The notes beneath the pieces were generated by a model. The model was not told the origin of the DNA and did no database searches. It saw only the letters and a program-made list of their open reading frames with translations. From Armatimonadota bacterium (lineage in GTDB: Bacteria > Bacteroidota > Ignavibacteria > OLB7), in NCBI GenBank assembly GCA_020850315.1, contig JADZEY010000051.1, forward strand, positions 34,423 through 98,422: a stretch of DNA of 64,000 bases, in the 5' to 3' direction. This document shows, in pieces, positions 27,357 through 36,707 of the stretch (the first letter of the stretch is position 1; each line of letters begins with the position of its first letter). Both the position numbers and the translations under genes were made by a program.

Positions 27357-27716
27357 TTGTCATTCATTCGTGTTCTTGGTGCCGAAGTCTATGCTCGCCA
27401 CGGTGTTACCGATGCCGAACGCGCTATTGGCGGACGGTACAGTTTCGATCTGGAAATTGAAACCAACATTGCCACTGCCGCCGCCACCGACCACGTGGCC
27501 GACACGATCAACTACGAATCGGCCTACCTGATTGCCCGCGACATCTTGGTTGGCTCCAACCGCCGATTATTGGAATCACTGGTTGTGGAGATAGCCGATG
27601 CGCTGCTCCGAAATTTCCCCGCTGCGCAGGCTGTCACCGTCCGCCTCCGGAAACTTTCTGCGCCGATTGATGGAGTGCTTCGGGCGGTGGAAGTAGAACA
27701 CCGCCAGCAACGGTAG
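27357..27716 (+). CDS. folB: Dihydroneopterin aldolase FolB; TTG start
   Basis: VLGAEVYARHGVTDAERAIGGRYSFDLEIETN..DTINYESAYLIARDIL..LLESLVVEIADALL. Confidence 0.9.
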   Translation: MSFIRVLGAEVYARHGVTDAERAIGGRYSFDLEIETNIATAAATDHVADTINYESAYLIARDILVGSNRRLLESLVVEIADALLRNFPAAQAVTVRLRKLSAPIDGVLRAVEVEHRQQR

Positions 27717-27750
27717 GAACGCCGTGACCTGAAACCGGGCTTGTCTGCCT

Positions 27751-28962
27751 GTGATGCTTGCTGCTTTTTCAATTATGCCAGATACTCTCTCCGCTTCTTC
27801 TTCCACCGTTGCCCTATCGCTTGGTGCCAATATCGGCGATCGCTTGGGGACGCTACGCCAAGCACTGCGGCTGATTGAACAATTAGAAGGCGTTTCCCAA
27901 CTGAACGTATCTCACTTCTACCGCACCGCGCCGGTTGGCTACACCGCTCAGCCAGACTTTATCAACTGCGCAGCAACACTGAAAACCACTCTGGGGCCGG
28001 AACAGCTGCTGGGGCTGCTGCGCGGCATTGAAGAACGGTTAGGACGGCAACGCCGCGAGCGTTGGCGCCAGCGTGAGATTGATATTGACATCCTGCTGTT
28101 TGGCCAGCAAGTGATTGACACGCCAACGCTGGTGATTCCGCATCCAGAAATGAGCAACCGCGCGTTTGTGCTGGTTCCGCTGGCCCAGGTTGCGCCGTTG
28201 CTGCGCCACCCGCTGCGGAACGCAACGGTTGCCCAACTGCTGGAACAACTTCAGGATAGATCGGGGATTGAGCGGGTGATGGAAGAGGATGGAGGTGCGG
28301 TTGATAATCACGCCAACTTCCCACGGCATATTGCGGTGGAAGGGGGGATCGGAGCCGGGAAAACCACGCTGGCAACCGCGATTGCCAAACAGATTGGTGG
28401 GCGATTGGTGCTGGAACAGTTCGAGGATAACCCGTTTCTGCCACACTTCTACCGCGACCCAGAACACCACGCGTTCCAGACGCAACTCTTCTTCCTGTTA
28501 AGCCGCTACCGCCAGCAGGAAGCATTCCGGCAACCAGATTTGTTCCACCAAACCATCGTCAGCGATTACTTGTTCGATAAGGATCGCATCTTTGCTTCGC
28601 TTACCCTGCGCGACCATGAGCTTGCGCTGTACGATACCATTGTTGCCGCGCTATCTCCATCGGTTCCAGTGCCGGATCTGGTGATCTACTTGCAAAGCAG
28701 TGTGGGGCGGCTGGCGGCAAACATTCAGAAACGGGGTCGGGATATGGAGCAAGGAATCACGATGGAGTATCTGGAGCAGTTGTCGGATGCCTATAAGCGG
28801 TACATCCTTCGCTACACGGCGGCTCCGGTGCTGATCGTCAACACCGACCAAGTAGATCTTGCAAACGATGCCGCCGCCTTTGCGCAGCTTCTTGCATCGC
28901 TTCACGGCGGGCATCCGATTGGGGCGGCCCCGCTTCTGTTCTCATCATTACCTAACCACTGA
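27751..28962 (+). CDS. folK: Bifunctional fusion: HPPK (FolK) plus deoxynucleoside kinase (dGK/dAK-type)
   Basis: VALSLGANIGDRLGTLRQAL, YRTAPVGYTAQPDFINCAA, RQREIDIDILLFG then IAVEGGIGAGKTTLATAIA..VSDYLFDKDRIFA..RGRDMEQGI. Confidence 0.93.
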   Translation: MMLAAFSIMPDTLSASSSTVALSLGANIGDRLGTLRQALRLIEQLEGVSQLNVSHFYRTAPVGYTAQPDFINCAATLKTTLGPEQLLGLLRGIEERLGRQRRERWRQREIDIDILLFGQQVIDTPTLVIPHPEMSNRAFVLVPLAQVAPLLRHPLRNATVAQLLEQLQDRSGIERVMEEDGGAVDNHANFPRHIAVEGGIGAGKTTLATAIAKQIGGRLVLEQFEDNPFLPHFYRDPEHHAFQTQLFFLLSRYRQQEAFRQPDLFHQTIVSDYLFDKDRIFASLTLRDHELALYDTIVAALSPSVPVPDLVIYLQSSVGRLAANIQKRGRDMEQGITMEYLEQLSDAYKRYILRYTAAPVLIVNTDQVDLANDAAAFAQLLASLHGGHPIGAAPLLFSSLPNH

Positions 28963-29180
28963 TGTTCCGGCTTCTTCTTATCGCAGCGTTGATCTTTATC
29001 GTTGTTCGGTTCGTGCAGCGCCATCTTGCCGCCAGTAAACAACCGCCGCCGGGCGTGCGCCCTGCTCCGCCCGATTCGTCGCCGCGCTTCCCGTCCCCCA
29101 GGGTGGATTATTCCCATGCCCGCGATGCCGATTTCCGTGAGGTCCATTCCGAACGCCGCGAACCCAAAAAAGAAGAGTAA
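28962..29180 (+). CDS. Small single-TM protein (DUF4834-like)
   Basis: MFRLLLIAALIFIVVRFVQRHL followed by a proline-rich/charged tail; stop/start overlap with the upstream gene. Confidence 0.6.
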   Translation: MFRLLLIAALIFIVVRFVQRHLAASKQPPPGVRPAPPDSSPRFPSPRVDYSHARDADFREVHSERREPKKEE

Positions 29181-29186
29181 ACAGTA

Positions 29187-29217
29187 AGGGCCAGCACCTC
29201 CTCTCGGTGCTGGCCCT
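29187..29217. terminator. Rho-independent terminator
   Basis: agggccagcacc-N7-ggtgctggccct followed by tctgttt. Confidence 0.8.
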
Positions 29218-29262
29218 TCTGTTTCCTCCCTCAGAAAAACCTCTGTTCCGTACCCAATCGGT

Positions 29263-30105
29263 TTATGGATTGAAGATGATTGTCACCGTAAAGGTGTTGT
29301 TCCCTTCGTTGCTTTCGGCCACGGCGTTGTCGTCATCCAGCGCCATTTTGTACTGGTGTTCCCCCTGTGGCAGATACCCTTGCGTGTTGATCTGCTCGGT
29401 TGAGCTGGCGTTGACGCTGACAGCGGTTTGCTGCGTAATCAGGGTTCCCATATCGGAGCGGAAACGGTTGGCAAACGGCCCTGCGTTCACGCTTCCAGTA
29501 TTGACGACATCGTAGGAGATGTTGAATGCATAGTTGCCGTTCGACTCCAAAAAAACATCACTTTTTTCCAGCTTCAGCGTTCCCCCCCACGGGGCAAACT
29601 TGTTCCCCACTTTTATGCCACGCTTGCTGGTGATGTCCGCCTGCTTGACGCGCCCCGGCTTGGTGGGGGTTGTGGGCTGCTGCTGAAAATTTGTGCAGAG
29701 TAGTTTGAAGTCCGCATGGTTGGATTCCATTGGGTTGGGGGAAAGGATCCGAATCGCTTCCCATCCAACAAATTCCGGCAGTGATGTCCCGCCTAACGTC
29801 CATGTTGTGCTGACTGGCTTGGCCCCGGGCCCCGAAAACACCAGTGTTTGCACCGGCCCGATGGCTCCATCGCTGCGGATGAACTGATACTTCACTTCTC
29901 CCTGCCCGTTGGCGGCGATTTTCCCGTTGAATTTGATTACCCCCGGGCAAGGCCCGTTGTAGCTTGTGGGGTCTGCAGAAAGTGCGGCTCCGGTGACGGC
30001 GAACTCCGATTGCACCATGCTTCCGGTTAGAACCCAAAGCGCAAAAAAACAGCTAAGGTGAGGTACGAGACCAGTGGCGGTACGGATTGTTTTCCAGATG
30101 ATCAT
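29263..30105 (-). CDS. Secreted protein with CARDB-like domain
   Basis: signal peptide from MIIWKTIRTATG; VKQADITSKRGIKVGN..NISYDVVNTGSVNAGPFANRF..ALDDDNAVAESNEGNNTFTVTI. Confidence 0.7.
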   Translation of the reverse strand: MIIWKTIRTATGLVPHLSCFFALWVLTGSMVQSEFAVTGAALSADPTSYNGPCPGVIKFNGKIAANGQGEVKYQFIRSDGAIGPVQTLVFSGPGAKPVSTTWTLGGTSLPEFVGWEAIRILSPNPMESNHADFKLLCTNFQQQPTTPTKPGRVKQADITSKRGIKVGNKFAPWGGTLKLEKSDVFLESNGNYAFNISYDVVNTGSVNAGPFANRFRSDMGTLITQQTAVSVNASSTEQINTQGYLPQGEHQYKMALDDDNAVAESNEGNNTFTVTIIFNP

Positions 30106-30377
30106 TGTCTTGTTCTCCTGTTCGTGGTTGTGGTCATTGGTTGCGTTGTGGCACCCACAGGCACGTGGATGCCGTTCAGAAACATGGTAACAAGGTACAC
30201 GCCTGCGGTCACGAAAATCTGCTCGGACGGTAACGCAGAAAAAAAAATAGTGGCGGAAGGCTGGTTCGGAGCAATCCCTCTTTACGTGAAAGAATCTCTC
30301 TTTGCCAATCATCAAGTTTTATTGAGTTCAGTAAGTTCGTAGCCGTTGGCATCGTCAAACACCGAAACCAAAGAATT

Positions 30378-31493
30378 ATGGCATTGGAAATTGTGGCTTC
30401 CGCAAAACCAGCAAAGGCTTCACGCCTGATTGGCTGTGGGTTATCAGCAGTGCTTTTTTTGGGGCTGCTCACCGTCGTGCTTATTGGTGCCGAGGTTGGC
30501 ATGAACAACTTGATCCAAGCGATGATCTTGGCGATGATCCCCGCGCCGTTCTACATCGCCGTCGCGCTTTGGTTGGATCGGTTCGAGGCCGAGCCGACCC
30601 GGCTGCTGGTCTATGCGTTTGTGTGGGGTGCTGCTGGCGCAATCTTCATCTCCTACGTGCTGAACACCCTGTTCGGGGCTGTTGTGGCCCAAACGCAATC
30701 GGGCGATGCTGCCAACCGTTTGATGGCGGTGATCTCCGCCCCAGTGGTTGAAGAAGTATCAAAAGGGCTGGCACTGTTCACTCTGTTTTTTTGGCAGCGA
30801 GATGAGTTCGATAACATCACCGATGGCATTGTGTATGCCGCGCTGGTTGCGCTGGGTTTTGCAATGGTGGAAAATTTCCTCTACTACGGCAGGGCTTTAA
30901 GCGAAGGGACTGAGACGGCAACACAAACCTTTATTCTGCGTGGTATTATTGCCCCGTTTAGCCACCCGCTGTTCACTGCCATGACAGGCATTGGATTGGG
31001 CTGGGCGCAGCAATCGGGGAAAAAAACAGTGCGGTGGATTGGCCCGTTGTTAGGGCTTGCGGCTGCCATTCTGCTTCATTCGCTGTGGAATCTTTCGGCC
31101 ACCATCAGCGGCGAAGTTTTTCTCGGCATTTACGTGATTGTGATGATGCCCGCCTTCTTGGGCGTTGGCATTGTCGTCTTCTTTTCGCTGAAGCGGGAAG
31201 GAAGGATTATCCGCCAACATCTGAGCAGTGATATGGCCGAAGGGCGGCTGACGGAAGAAGAGTACAACGCGCTTGGCCGCTCGGTCCAGCGGATGCGACG
31301 CTCCTGGCGGGCCTTGCGGCGTGGCGGGCCAACATCCTGGCGGGCTTGCCGGCGGTTCCACCAAACAGCAAGCGAACTGGCATTCCACCGCTGGCGGGTT
31401 GAGCGTGACCAGATGCAGCCAACCGACCAGCTACGCCAAATTGAACTCTATCACTTGGCTGCATTGCAGCAGCTACGCCAGAATATCAGGTGA
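30378..31493 (+). CDS. PrsW-family intramembrane glutamic protease
   Basis: APVVEEVSKGLALFTLFF, DGIVYAALVALGFAMVENFLYYGR, FSHPLFTAMTGIGLGWA. Confidence 0.9.
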   Translation: MALEIVASAKPAKASRLIGCGLSAVLFLGLLTVVLIGAEVGMNNLIQAMILAMIPAPFYIAVALWLDRFEAEPTRLLVYAFVWGAAGAIFISYVLNTLFGAVVAQTQSGDAANRLMAVISAPVVEEVSKGLALFTLFFWQRDEFDNITDGIVYAALVALGFAMVENFLYYGRALSEGTETATQTFILRGIIAPFSHPLFTAMTGIGLGWAQQSGKKTVRWIGPLLGLAAAILLHSLWNLSATISGEVFLGIYVIVMMPAFLGVGIVVFFSLKREGRIIRQHLSSDMAEGRLTEEEYNALGRSVQRMRRSWRALRRGGPTSWRACRRFHQTASELAFHRWRVERDQMQPTDQLRQIELYHLAALQQLRQNIR

Positions 31494-31581
31494 GAGTGCG
31501 CGATGGGAACACGCCGCTTGGAGCGGGGAGTATTCCGAGCCTATCCACTAATCACCAACTTCTCTCAATCACCCGATTGCC

Positions 31582-31767
31582 ATGAGACCAGAACAAAAAC
31601 GCCTGCTAAAACTTGGTTGTGTTGCAACGCTTGGGTTGTTCGTCGCATTGTTGGCCATTGTGCTGGCAGTATCGCCGCAGCTGCGCCAACGGGTGGAGCG
31701 CAGGCTGTACCCTTCCGCCGCCGACACGGTGCAAACAGCAACCGATACCATTGCTCCATCCCGCTAA
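31582..31767 (+). CDS. Small single-TM protein (61 aa)
   Basis: MRPEQKRLLKLGCVATLGLFVALLAIVLAVSPQLRQRVERRLYPSAADTV; fits between prsW and the CHAT gene. Confidence 0.55.
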   Translation: MRPEQKRLLKLGCVATLGLFVALLAIVLAVSPQLRQRVERRLYPSAADTVQTATDTIAPSR

Positions 31768-31799
31768 TAACTACGCGGACACTCACTATTCTCACACCG

Positions 31800-34700
31800 A
31801 TGCTACGCGCTCTTCTGGTTCTTCCCTTCTTTCTGTGGGCTGCCACTGCGGTTGGCCAGGTTGGTGGGGGGGATACTATCACCTTGTACGCTCGTGTGCC
31901 GCCCAACATTCAGCATGGTAAGAATGGCTTGGCAACGGTGCAGATTCCGGTTCCGCGTAGCGTTCGGTTGGTGGTGGGGGAATCAGGGGGGATGGTGTAT
32001 GGAATTGGTTTCGATGAAACCGCTGCGCGGAACTTGACCACGCTGGGAACCGTCACCGTGGTGAAACAGCAGCAGCAACTGGCCACGGTTCGCATCGCCC
32101 AAACGCCTGGGGCTGATTCGCTGCGGGAAGGGGATGCCATTGAACTGCATGCAGTGATTGACACCACAACGTTCCGTGGCGACCTGTTCCACACGGCCCG
32201 CTTCGGTGTTCGATTCATAGCAATGAATGGCGAACCGCTGGCCGAGCCATCAGCGGTGATGGAGTCGGCCAACTCAGCGTTGGAAGAATCAGTGGTTGCA
32301 GCCATCACCGACCAAGTTCACCAAGGAGCAAAACGCCTTTTGGATGAAGACCCGGTGGATTCCGCTGTGCTTGCTCCGCTGCCCGGGGGCTTGTTCGGTG
32401 GCGGAAGCATTATTGCCGCAATGGAGCACGCCACCCAGCAGGATGTTCGCTCCTTCCTCCGCCATATTTCCAACAGCCCCGTCACCTATTTTGGGCGCGA
32501 TGTTGTTGCCGTAAGCGGCTGGCTTCTATGGGCCGCAAACAATGCACCAATCACCACCAACGACCTTCGCGAACGCCTGATTGCTGCCCCCTCCGATTCC
32601 GCCCGAGCGCAGTTGATGGATAGCTACCGCCCCCTTCTCACCAACGAAACTCTACTTGCGTGGGATAGCGATGCCGAGGACTTGTTCCAACAAAAGCAAT
32701 CCAAGAAAGCTGAACAGATGGAGAAGGTGATGCTGCAAGCTGGCAAACTTCAGCACGACACTGTAGCAATCGCATGGGGTGAGTATCGCTTGGGGCGTTT
32801 TTCTGCGCAGGGCAACCCAGCGGTAGCGGCCACACACTACCAAGCTGCCCAGCAGCTGTTTGCACGGATAGGCGAGCAGGATGGAGAAGGCTGGGCGCGG
32901 CTGGGTTTGGGGTGGATTGCAGCGGTGCAAGGGCAGCCGAAAGAAGCCGAAAAAGAGTACAGCACAGCGTTGGCCCTATTCCAATCCAGCGACCAAAAAA
33001 GCTACGAAGCCTACGCCCTGAGCAACGTGGGGGATGCCGTATCGCAGCAAGGGGACTACGCCCGTGCGCTGCAACTCTATCGGCGTAGTTTGGCGCTGGC
33101 GCAATCGCTTGGCGATGCCGAAAAAACCGCCAGCGCGTGGTCTGCAATCTCACTGATGCAACGAATGATGGGGGATCTGCAGGAAGCTCTATCATCGGCA
33201 CGAAGCGGGTTTGCGGTGTGGCAATCAGCAAGCCGCAATCCGTGGGGAATGGCGCAGGCGTTCACAACGCTGGCCAATGTTTATACAGCGCAAGGTGAGT
33301 TCCAGCAAGCGTTGGGCAACTACACCAGTGCCGACAGCATCTACCGCCAACTGAACGACACCAACAGCCGCATCACCACGCTGAACAACTCCGGCAACGT
33401 CTATTTCTTTCAGGGCGATTACGATCACGCCCTTGCCAATTTCCGCGAGGCGTTGGCGATTGCCCGCGCCGCAAACGTCCGCGACGAAAGCGAGCCGCTG
33501 CTGCTGAGCAACATGGGTGAGGTCCTGTACGAGCAGCACCGATTCGACACCGCCGAGCAGTGCCTGAAAGAAGCGTTGGGGTTGGCCCGCCAGCGGGAAA
33601 TCCGGCGGATGATTGCCAGCACCCACCGGCTGCTTGGCAAACTGTGGCTGTTGCAAGAACGCTACCCCCAAGCCGAAGAAGCCTTGCTTCTGGCCGACAG
33701 TTTATTCACTGCCGGGAAAGAAGCCGATGATTTGATGGATGTTCGCGGGGCGTTGGGTGAGCTGTACTACCGCCGCAAAGAAATCCAGAAAGCGCGACCA
33801 ATGTTGCAACGGGCCATTGATACTGCGCGAAGCATGGGGCTCTATCACTTCCTTTACCAACCCCTTACCACGCTTGGCCTGATTGAGCGCGATGCCCACA
33901 ACAACAAGCGTGCGATTGAGCTTCTTTCCGAAGCCGCCGCTGTGGCCGAACGCCTGCGCGACAGGGTTGCCGGTGGCGAGAACGCCCGCAAACTCTACTC
34001 CTCCGGCACGGCACGCGTCCGCATCTACGAAGCGTTGATTGCGCTGTTGATTGAGCAAGGGGAAATCGAGCGCGCGCTGGAGTACTTGCAGCGCAGCAAC
34101 AACGACGAGCTTCGGGAACGGTTTGGGGCGTTGGAGCGGAACATTGGCGACACCACCCGCCGCAAAATCTTGGACCAGGATCGCTTGATGAAAGCGCGGT
34201 TGGACAACCTTGCCGACCAGATCACAAAGGAGCAATCCAACCCGAATGCCCAGCCAGAAAAAATTGCCAACCTGAAGAACATCATCTCGGTAGCCGAAGG
34301 GGAATATGTGAAGTTCGTGCGGGAAACAATCACCGCCCAGCCAGAGCTTCGCAGCCATTTTGGCGGAACCGTGAACCCGATTGATCTTCGTGCAAAAAAG
34401 CAGCGTATCCCGCGCGATGCGGCCGTGGCGATGTACCTGTTAGGCGAGACGCAACTCTACATCTTTGCCGCCACTACCGACACCGTGATTGCCCGGGTTG
34501 TTCCGGCAGTACGAAGTGAGGTGGAAGCAAAAATCAACCGCCTGTACCGCCTTGCCAGCGACCCCGATGCCGCAGCCGCACGCGCAAAAAACGCACGCAC
34601 CAACGGGACCGGAGCCTCCCCCGAACCGGATCGCGAGCAGCAAAGCTACGGACGGATTGCCAGCGAACTTTATCAGCTGCTGATTGACCCGATTGCCGAC

Positions 34701-35471
34701 CAACTTGCTGGGAAGTCGAAGCTGGCAATCACCCCCAGCGGGCCGCTCTATTTTGTGCCGTTTCAAGCAATCGGGCCGGTGGGGGATGATGATGTGGTGC
34801 GCCCATTGCTTCGCGACCGCACCATTTTCTACATCAACGACCTTTCGGTGTTTTTGCAGGATGGGGCACCGAAAGGGAATCCGAAAATCATCGGGTTTGG
34901 CAACGCCGATGGGTCGCTTCCCAGTGCCGAACGTGAGGTGAAGGAGATCACAAAACTCTATTCTGGATCGGAGGCGTTGCTGGAAAGTGCGGCAACGGAA
35001 GACCGCGCAAAAAATATCCCGGAAGGGTTCAGCATCATCCACTTTGCCACGCACGGAAATTTGGATTACCACGACTTCAAAAATTTCTACCTGACCCTTG
35101 CGCCGAACAAAGCGGCCGGGGAAGATGGGAAGCTGACGATGGAAGAAATCTGGGGGATCACAACGCTGCCGGCGTGCCAGCTGGTGACGTTATCGGCCTG
35201 CAATACCGCCGTCACCGACGAAAGCCTTGCCGGTTGGCCGATCAATCCTGCCAACGCTTTCCTCACCATTGGTGTTCCCCGCGTGGTGGCCTCGCTGTGG
35301 CAAGTGGACGACGACGCAACAGCAATCCTGATGGAAGAGTTCTACAAAAAACTTCCCCAACTTGGCGCGGCTGAATCGCTTCGGCAAGCACAGTTGCGGT
35401 TGGCCAGCAACCCCCAATGGTCCCAGCCTTTTTACTGGGCACCGTTTGTGTTGTTCGGGGATTGGCGATAA
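31800..35471 (+). CDS. Secreted TPR-CHAT (caspase-like) protein
   Basis: signal peptide MLRALLVLPFFLWAATAVGQ; about 12 TPRs; CHAT with IIHFATHG and LVTLSACNTA dyad; TPSGPLYFVPFQAI. Confidence 0.9.
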   Translation: MLRALLVLPFFLWAATAVGQVGGGDTITLYARVPPNIQHGKNGLATVQIPVPRSVRLVVGESGGMVYGIGFDETAARNLTTLGTVTVVKQQQQLATVRIAQTPGADSLREGDAIELHAVIDTTTFRGDLFHTARFGVRFIAMNGEPLAEPSAVMESANSALEESVVAAITDQVHQGAKRLLDEDPVDSAVLAPLPGGLFGGGSIIAAMEHATQQDVRSFLRHISNSPVTYFGRDVVAVSGWLLWAANNAPITTNDLRERLIAAPSDSARAQLMDSYRPLLTNETLLAWDSDAEDLFQQKQSKKAEQMEKVMLQAGKLQHDTVAIAWGEYRLGRFSAQGNPAVAATHYQAAQQLFARIGEQDGEGWARLGLGWIAAVQGQPKEAEKEYSTALALFQSSDQKSYEAYALSNVGDAVSQQGDYARALQLYRRSLALAQSLGDAEKTASAWSAISLMQRMMGDLQEALSSARSGFAVWQSASRNPWGMAQAFTTLANVYTAQGEFQQALGNYTSADSIYRQLNDTNSRITTLNNSGNVYFFQGDYDHALANFREALAIARAANVRDESEPLLLSNMGEVLYEQHRFDTAEQCLKEALGLARQREIRRMIASTHRLLGKLWLLQERYPQAEEALLLADSLFTAGKEADDLMDVRGALGELYYRRKEIQKARPMLQRAIDTARSMGLYHFLYQPLTTLGLIERDAHNNKRAIELLSEAAAVAERLRDRVAGGENARKLYSSGTARVRIYEALIALLIEQGEIERALEYLQRSNNDELRERFGALERNIGDTTRRKILDQDRLMKARLDNLADQITKEQSNPNAQPEKIANLKNIISVAEGEYVKFVRETITAQPELRSHFGGTVNPIDLRAKKQRIPRDAAVAMYLLGETQLYIFAATTDTVIARVVPAVRSEVEAKINRLYRLASDPDAAAARAKNARTNGTGASPEPDREQQSYGRIASELYQLLIDPIADQLAGKSKLAITPSGPLYFVPFQAIGPVGDDDVVRPLLRDRTIFYINDLSVFLQDGAPKGNPKIIGFGNADGSLPSAEREVKEITKLYSGSEALLESAATEDRAKNIPEGFSIIHFATHGNLDYHDFKNFYLTLAPNKAAGEDGKLTMEEIWGITTLPACQLVTLSACNTAVTDESLAGWPINPANAFLTIGVPRVVASLWQVDDDATAILMEEFYKKLPQLGAAESLRQAQLRLASNPQWSQPFYWAPFVLFGDWR

Positions 35472-35566
35472 CCGGAGCAGTCGGGAAAGGGAGATGGACG
35501 TTGTAACTTGCCAGTGCATTCCCAGCAGTAAACGCCAAACACACACACAATCGGAATCATCAAACA

Positions 35567-35947
35567 ATGGATATCAAGCCAGAGGATCTTCCTGTAAAAA
35601 TTGAGAAGCCGTGGGGCTATGAGATATGGTATGCCTGGACTGAGCAGTACGTCGGCAAAATTTTGCACGTAAAAGCTGGCGGGCGGTTGTCGTTGCAGTA
35701 TCACCACCACAAAGACGAAACCAGCTACGTGCTGCGTGGGAAGTTGAAGCTGATTAAAGGCCCCAGCGTGGATCAGCTGAGTGAAATAGAAATTGGCGAA
35801 GGCTACACGTGGCGCAACCATCCGGGCCAAGTCCACACGCTGGAGGGGATTGAGGATGCCGACGTGTTAGAGGTTTCCACACCCCACCTTGATGACGTTG
35901 TGCGGGTGCAGGACTGGTACGGGCGCGAAGGGACCAACCAGCCGTAG
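35567..35947 (+). CDS. Cupin-domain protein (mannose-6-phosphate isomerase type II-like)
   Basis: KPWGYEIWYAWTEQYVGKILHVKAGGRLSLQYHHHKDETSYVLRGKLKL. Confidence 0.85.
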   Translation: MDIKPEDLPVKIEKPWGYEIWYAWTEQYVGKILHVKAGGRLSLQYHHHKDETSYVLRGKLKLIKGPSVDQLSEIEIGEGYTWRNHPGQVHTLEGIEDADVLEVSTPHLDDVVRVQDWYGREGTNQP

Positions 35948-36000
35948 CCACAAGCTCACAACTCGGGCTTGCCCGGAGGCGGGGAAATCAAAGGAATCCG

Positions 36001-36040
36001 CAGGGGCATTGGTGTTGTAGCCGATGCCCCTGCAAATTTT
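36001..36040 (+). terminator. Terminator-like hairpin upstream of nrfH
   Basis: caggggcat...atgcccctg followed by caaatttt. Confidence 0.55.
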
Positions 36041-36161
36041 CTTCCCCTAATCCTGACATCCGTCAGTTTGCCTGCCGCCACGCTCCTGTATTCTTGCAGC
36101 AGGGTGTGGCGGTTGTGTGCAGGGGGTGGGGAGAACATCAATCAACTTCTTAGATTTCATC

Positions 36162-36638
36162 ATGCGATTCAGTGCTTTGCAACTTCGATGGATGATTGCT
36201 GGAGGGGTTGGTGGGTTGATTATTGGAATCATAGCCTACACGTTCATCTATGCTCAGGGAGGGTCCTACCTTACCAATAACCCTGCGGCATGTGCCAACT
36301 GCCATATCATGCAGGAGCATTTTGATGCTTGGACAAAATCAAGCCACCGTGCGGTTGCTGCCTGCAACGATTGCCATACGCCACATTCCACAATTGCCAA
36401 GTACTGGACAAAGGCTCAGAACGGTTTCTGGCATTCGGTGGCATTTACCACCGGCGACTTCCCCGATCCGCTACGGATTAAGCCATACAACAGGGAGGTA
36501 ACCGAGGGGGCTTGCCGCAGCTGCCACCAGCCGATTGTTGATGCCATTGATGCCCAGCATCACGAAGAAACCGCAACCGGCGCAGGGGCAACTTCCTGTG
36601 TGCGCTGCCACGCAACGGTGGGGCATTGGGTACGGTAG
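36162..36638 (+). CDS. nrfH: NrfH-type tetraheme cytochrome c quinol dehydrogenase
   Basis: N-terminal TM; four CxxCH (CANCH, CNDCH, CRSCH, CVRCH); NPAACANCHIMQEHFDAW. Confidence 0.92.
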   Translation: MRFSALQLRWMIAGGVGGLIIGIIAYTFIYAQGGSYLTNNPAACANCHIMQEHFDAWTKSSHRAVAACNDCHTPHSTIAKYWTKAQNGFWHSVAFTTGDFPDPLRIKPYNREVTEGACRSCHQPIVDAIDAQHHEETATGAGATSCVRCHATVGHWVR

Positions 36639-36707
36639 TTGCGTCTTGCAGTCCAAACGTTCACAAAAGATTGTTCAGAAACCACGGCTTTTATCAGGGG
36701 GATATTA

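Noticed and set aside
31503-31799. Upstream extension of the CHAT ORF to 1322 aa
   Set aside because: The extension overlaps a more plausible small TM ORF in another frame; starting at 31800 gives a proper signal peptide.
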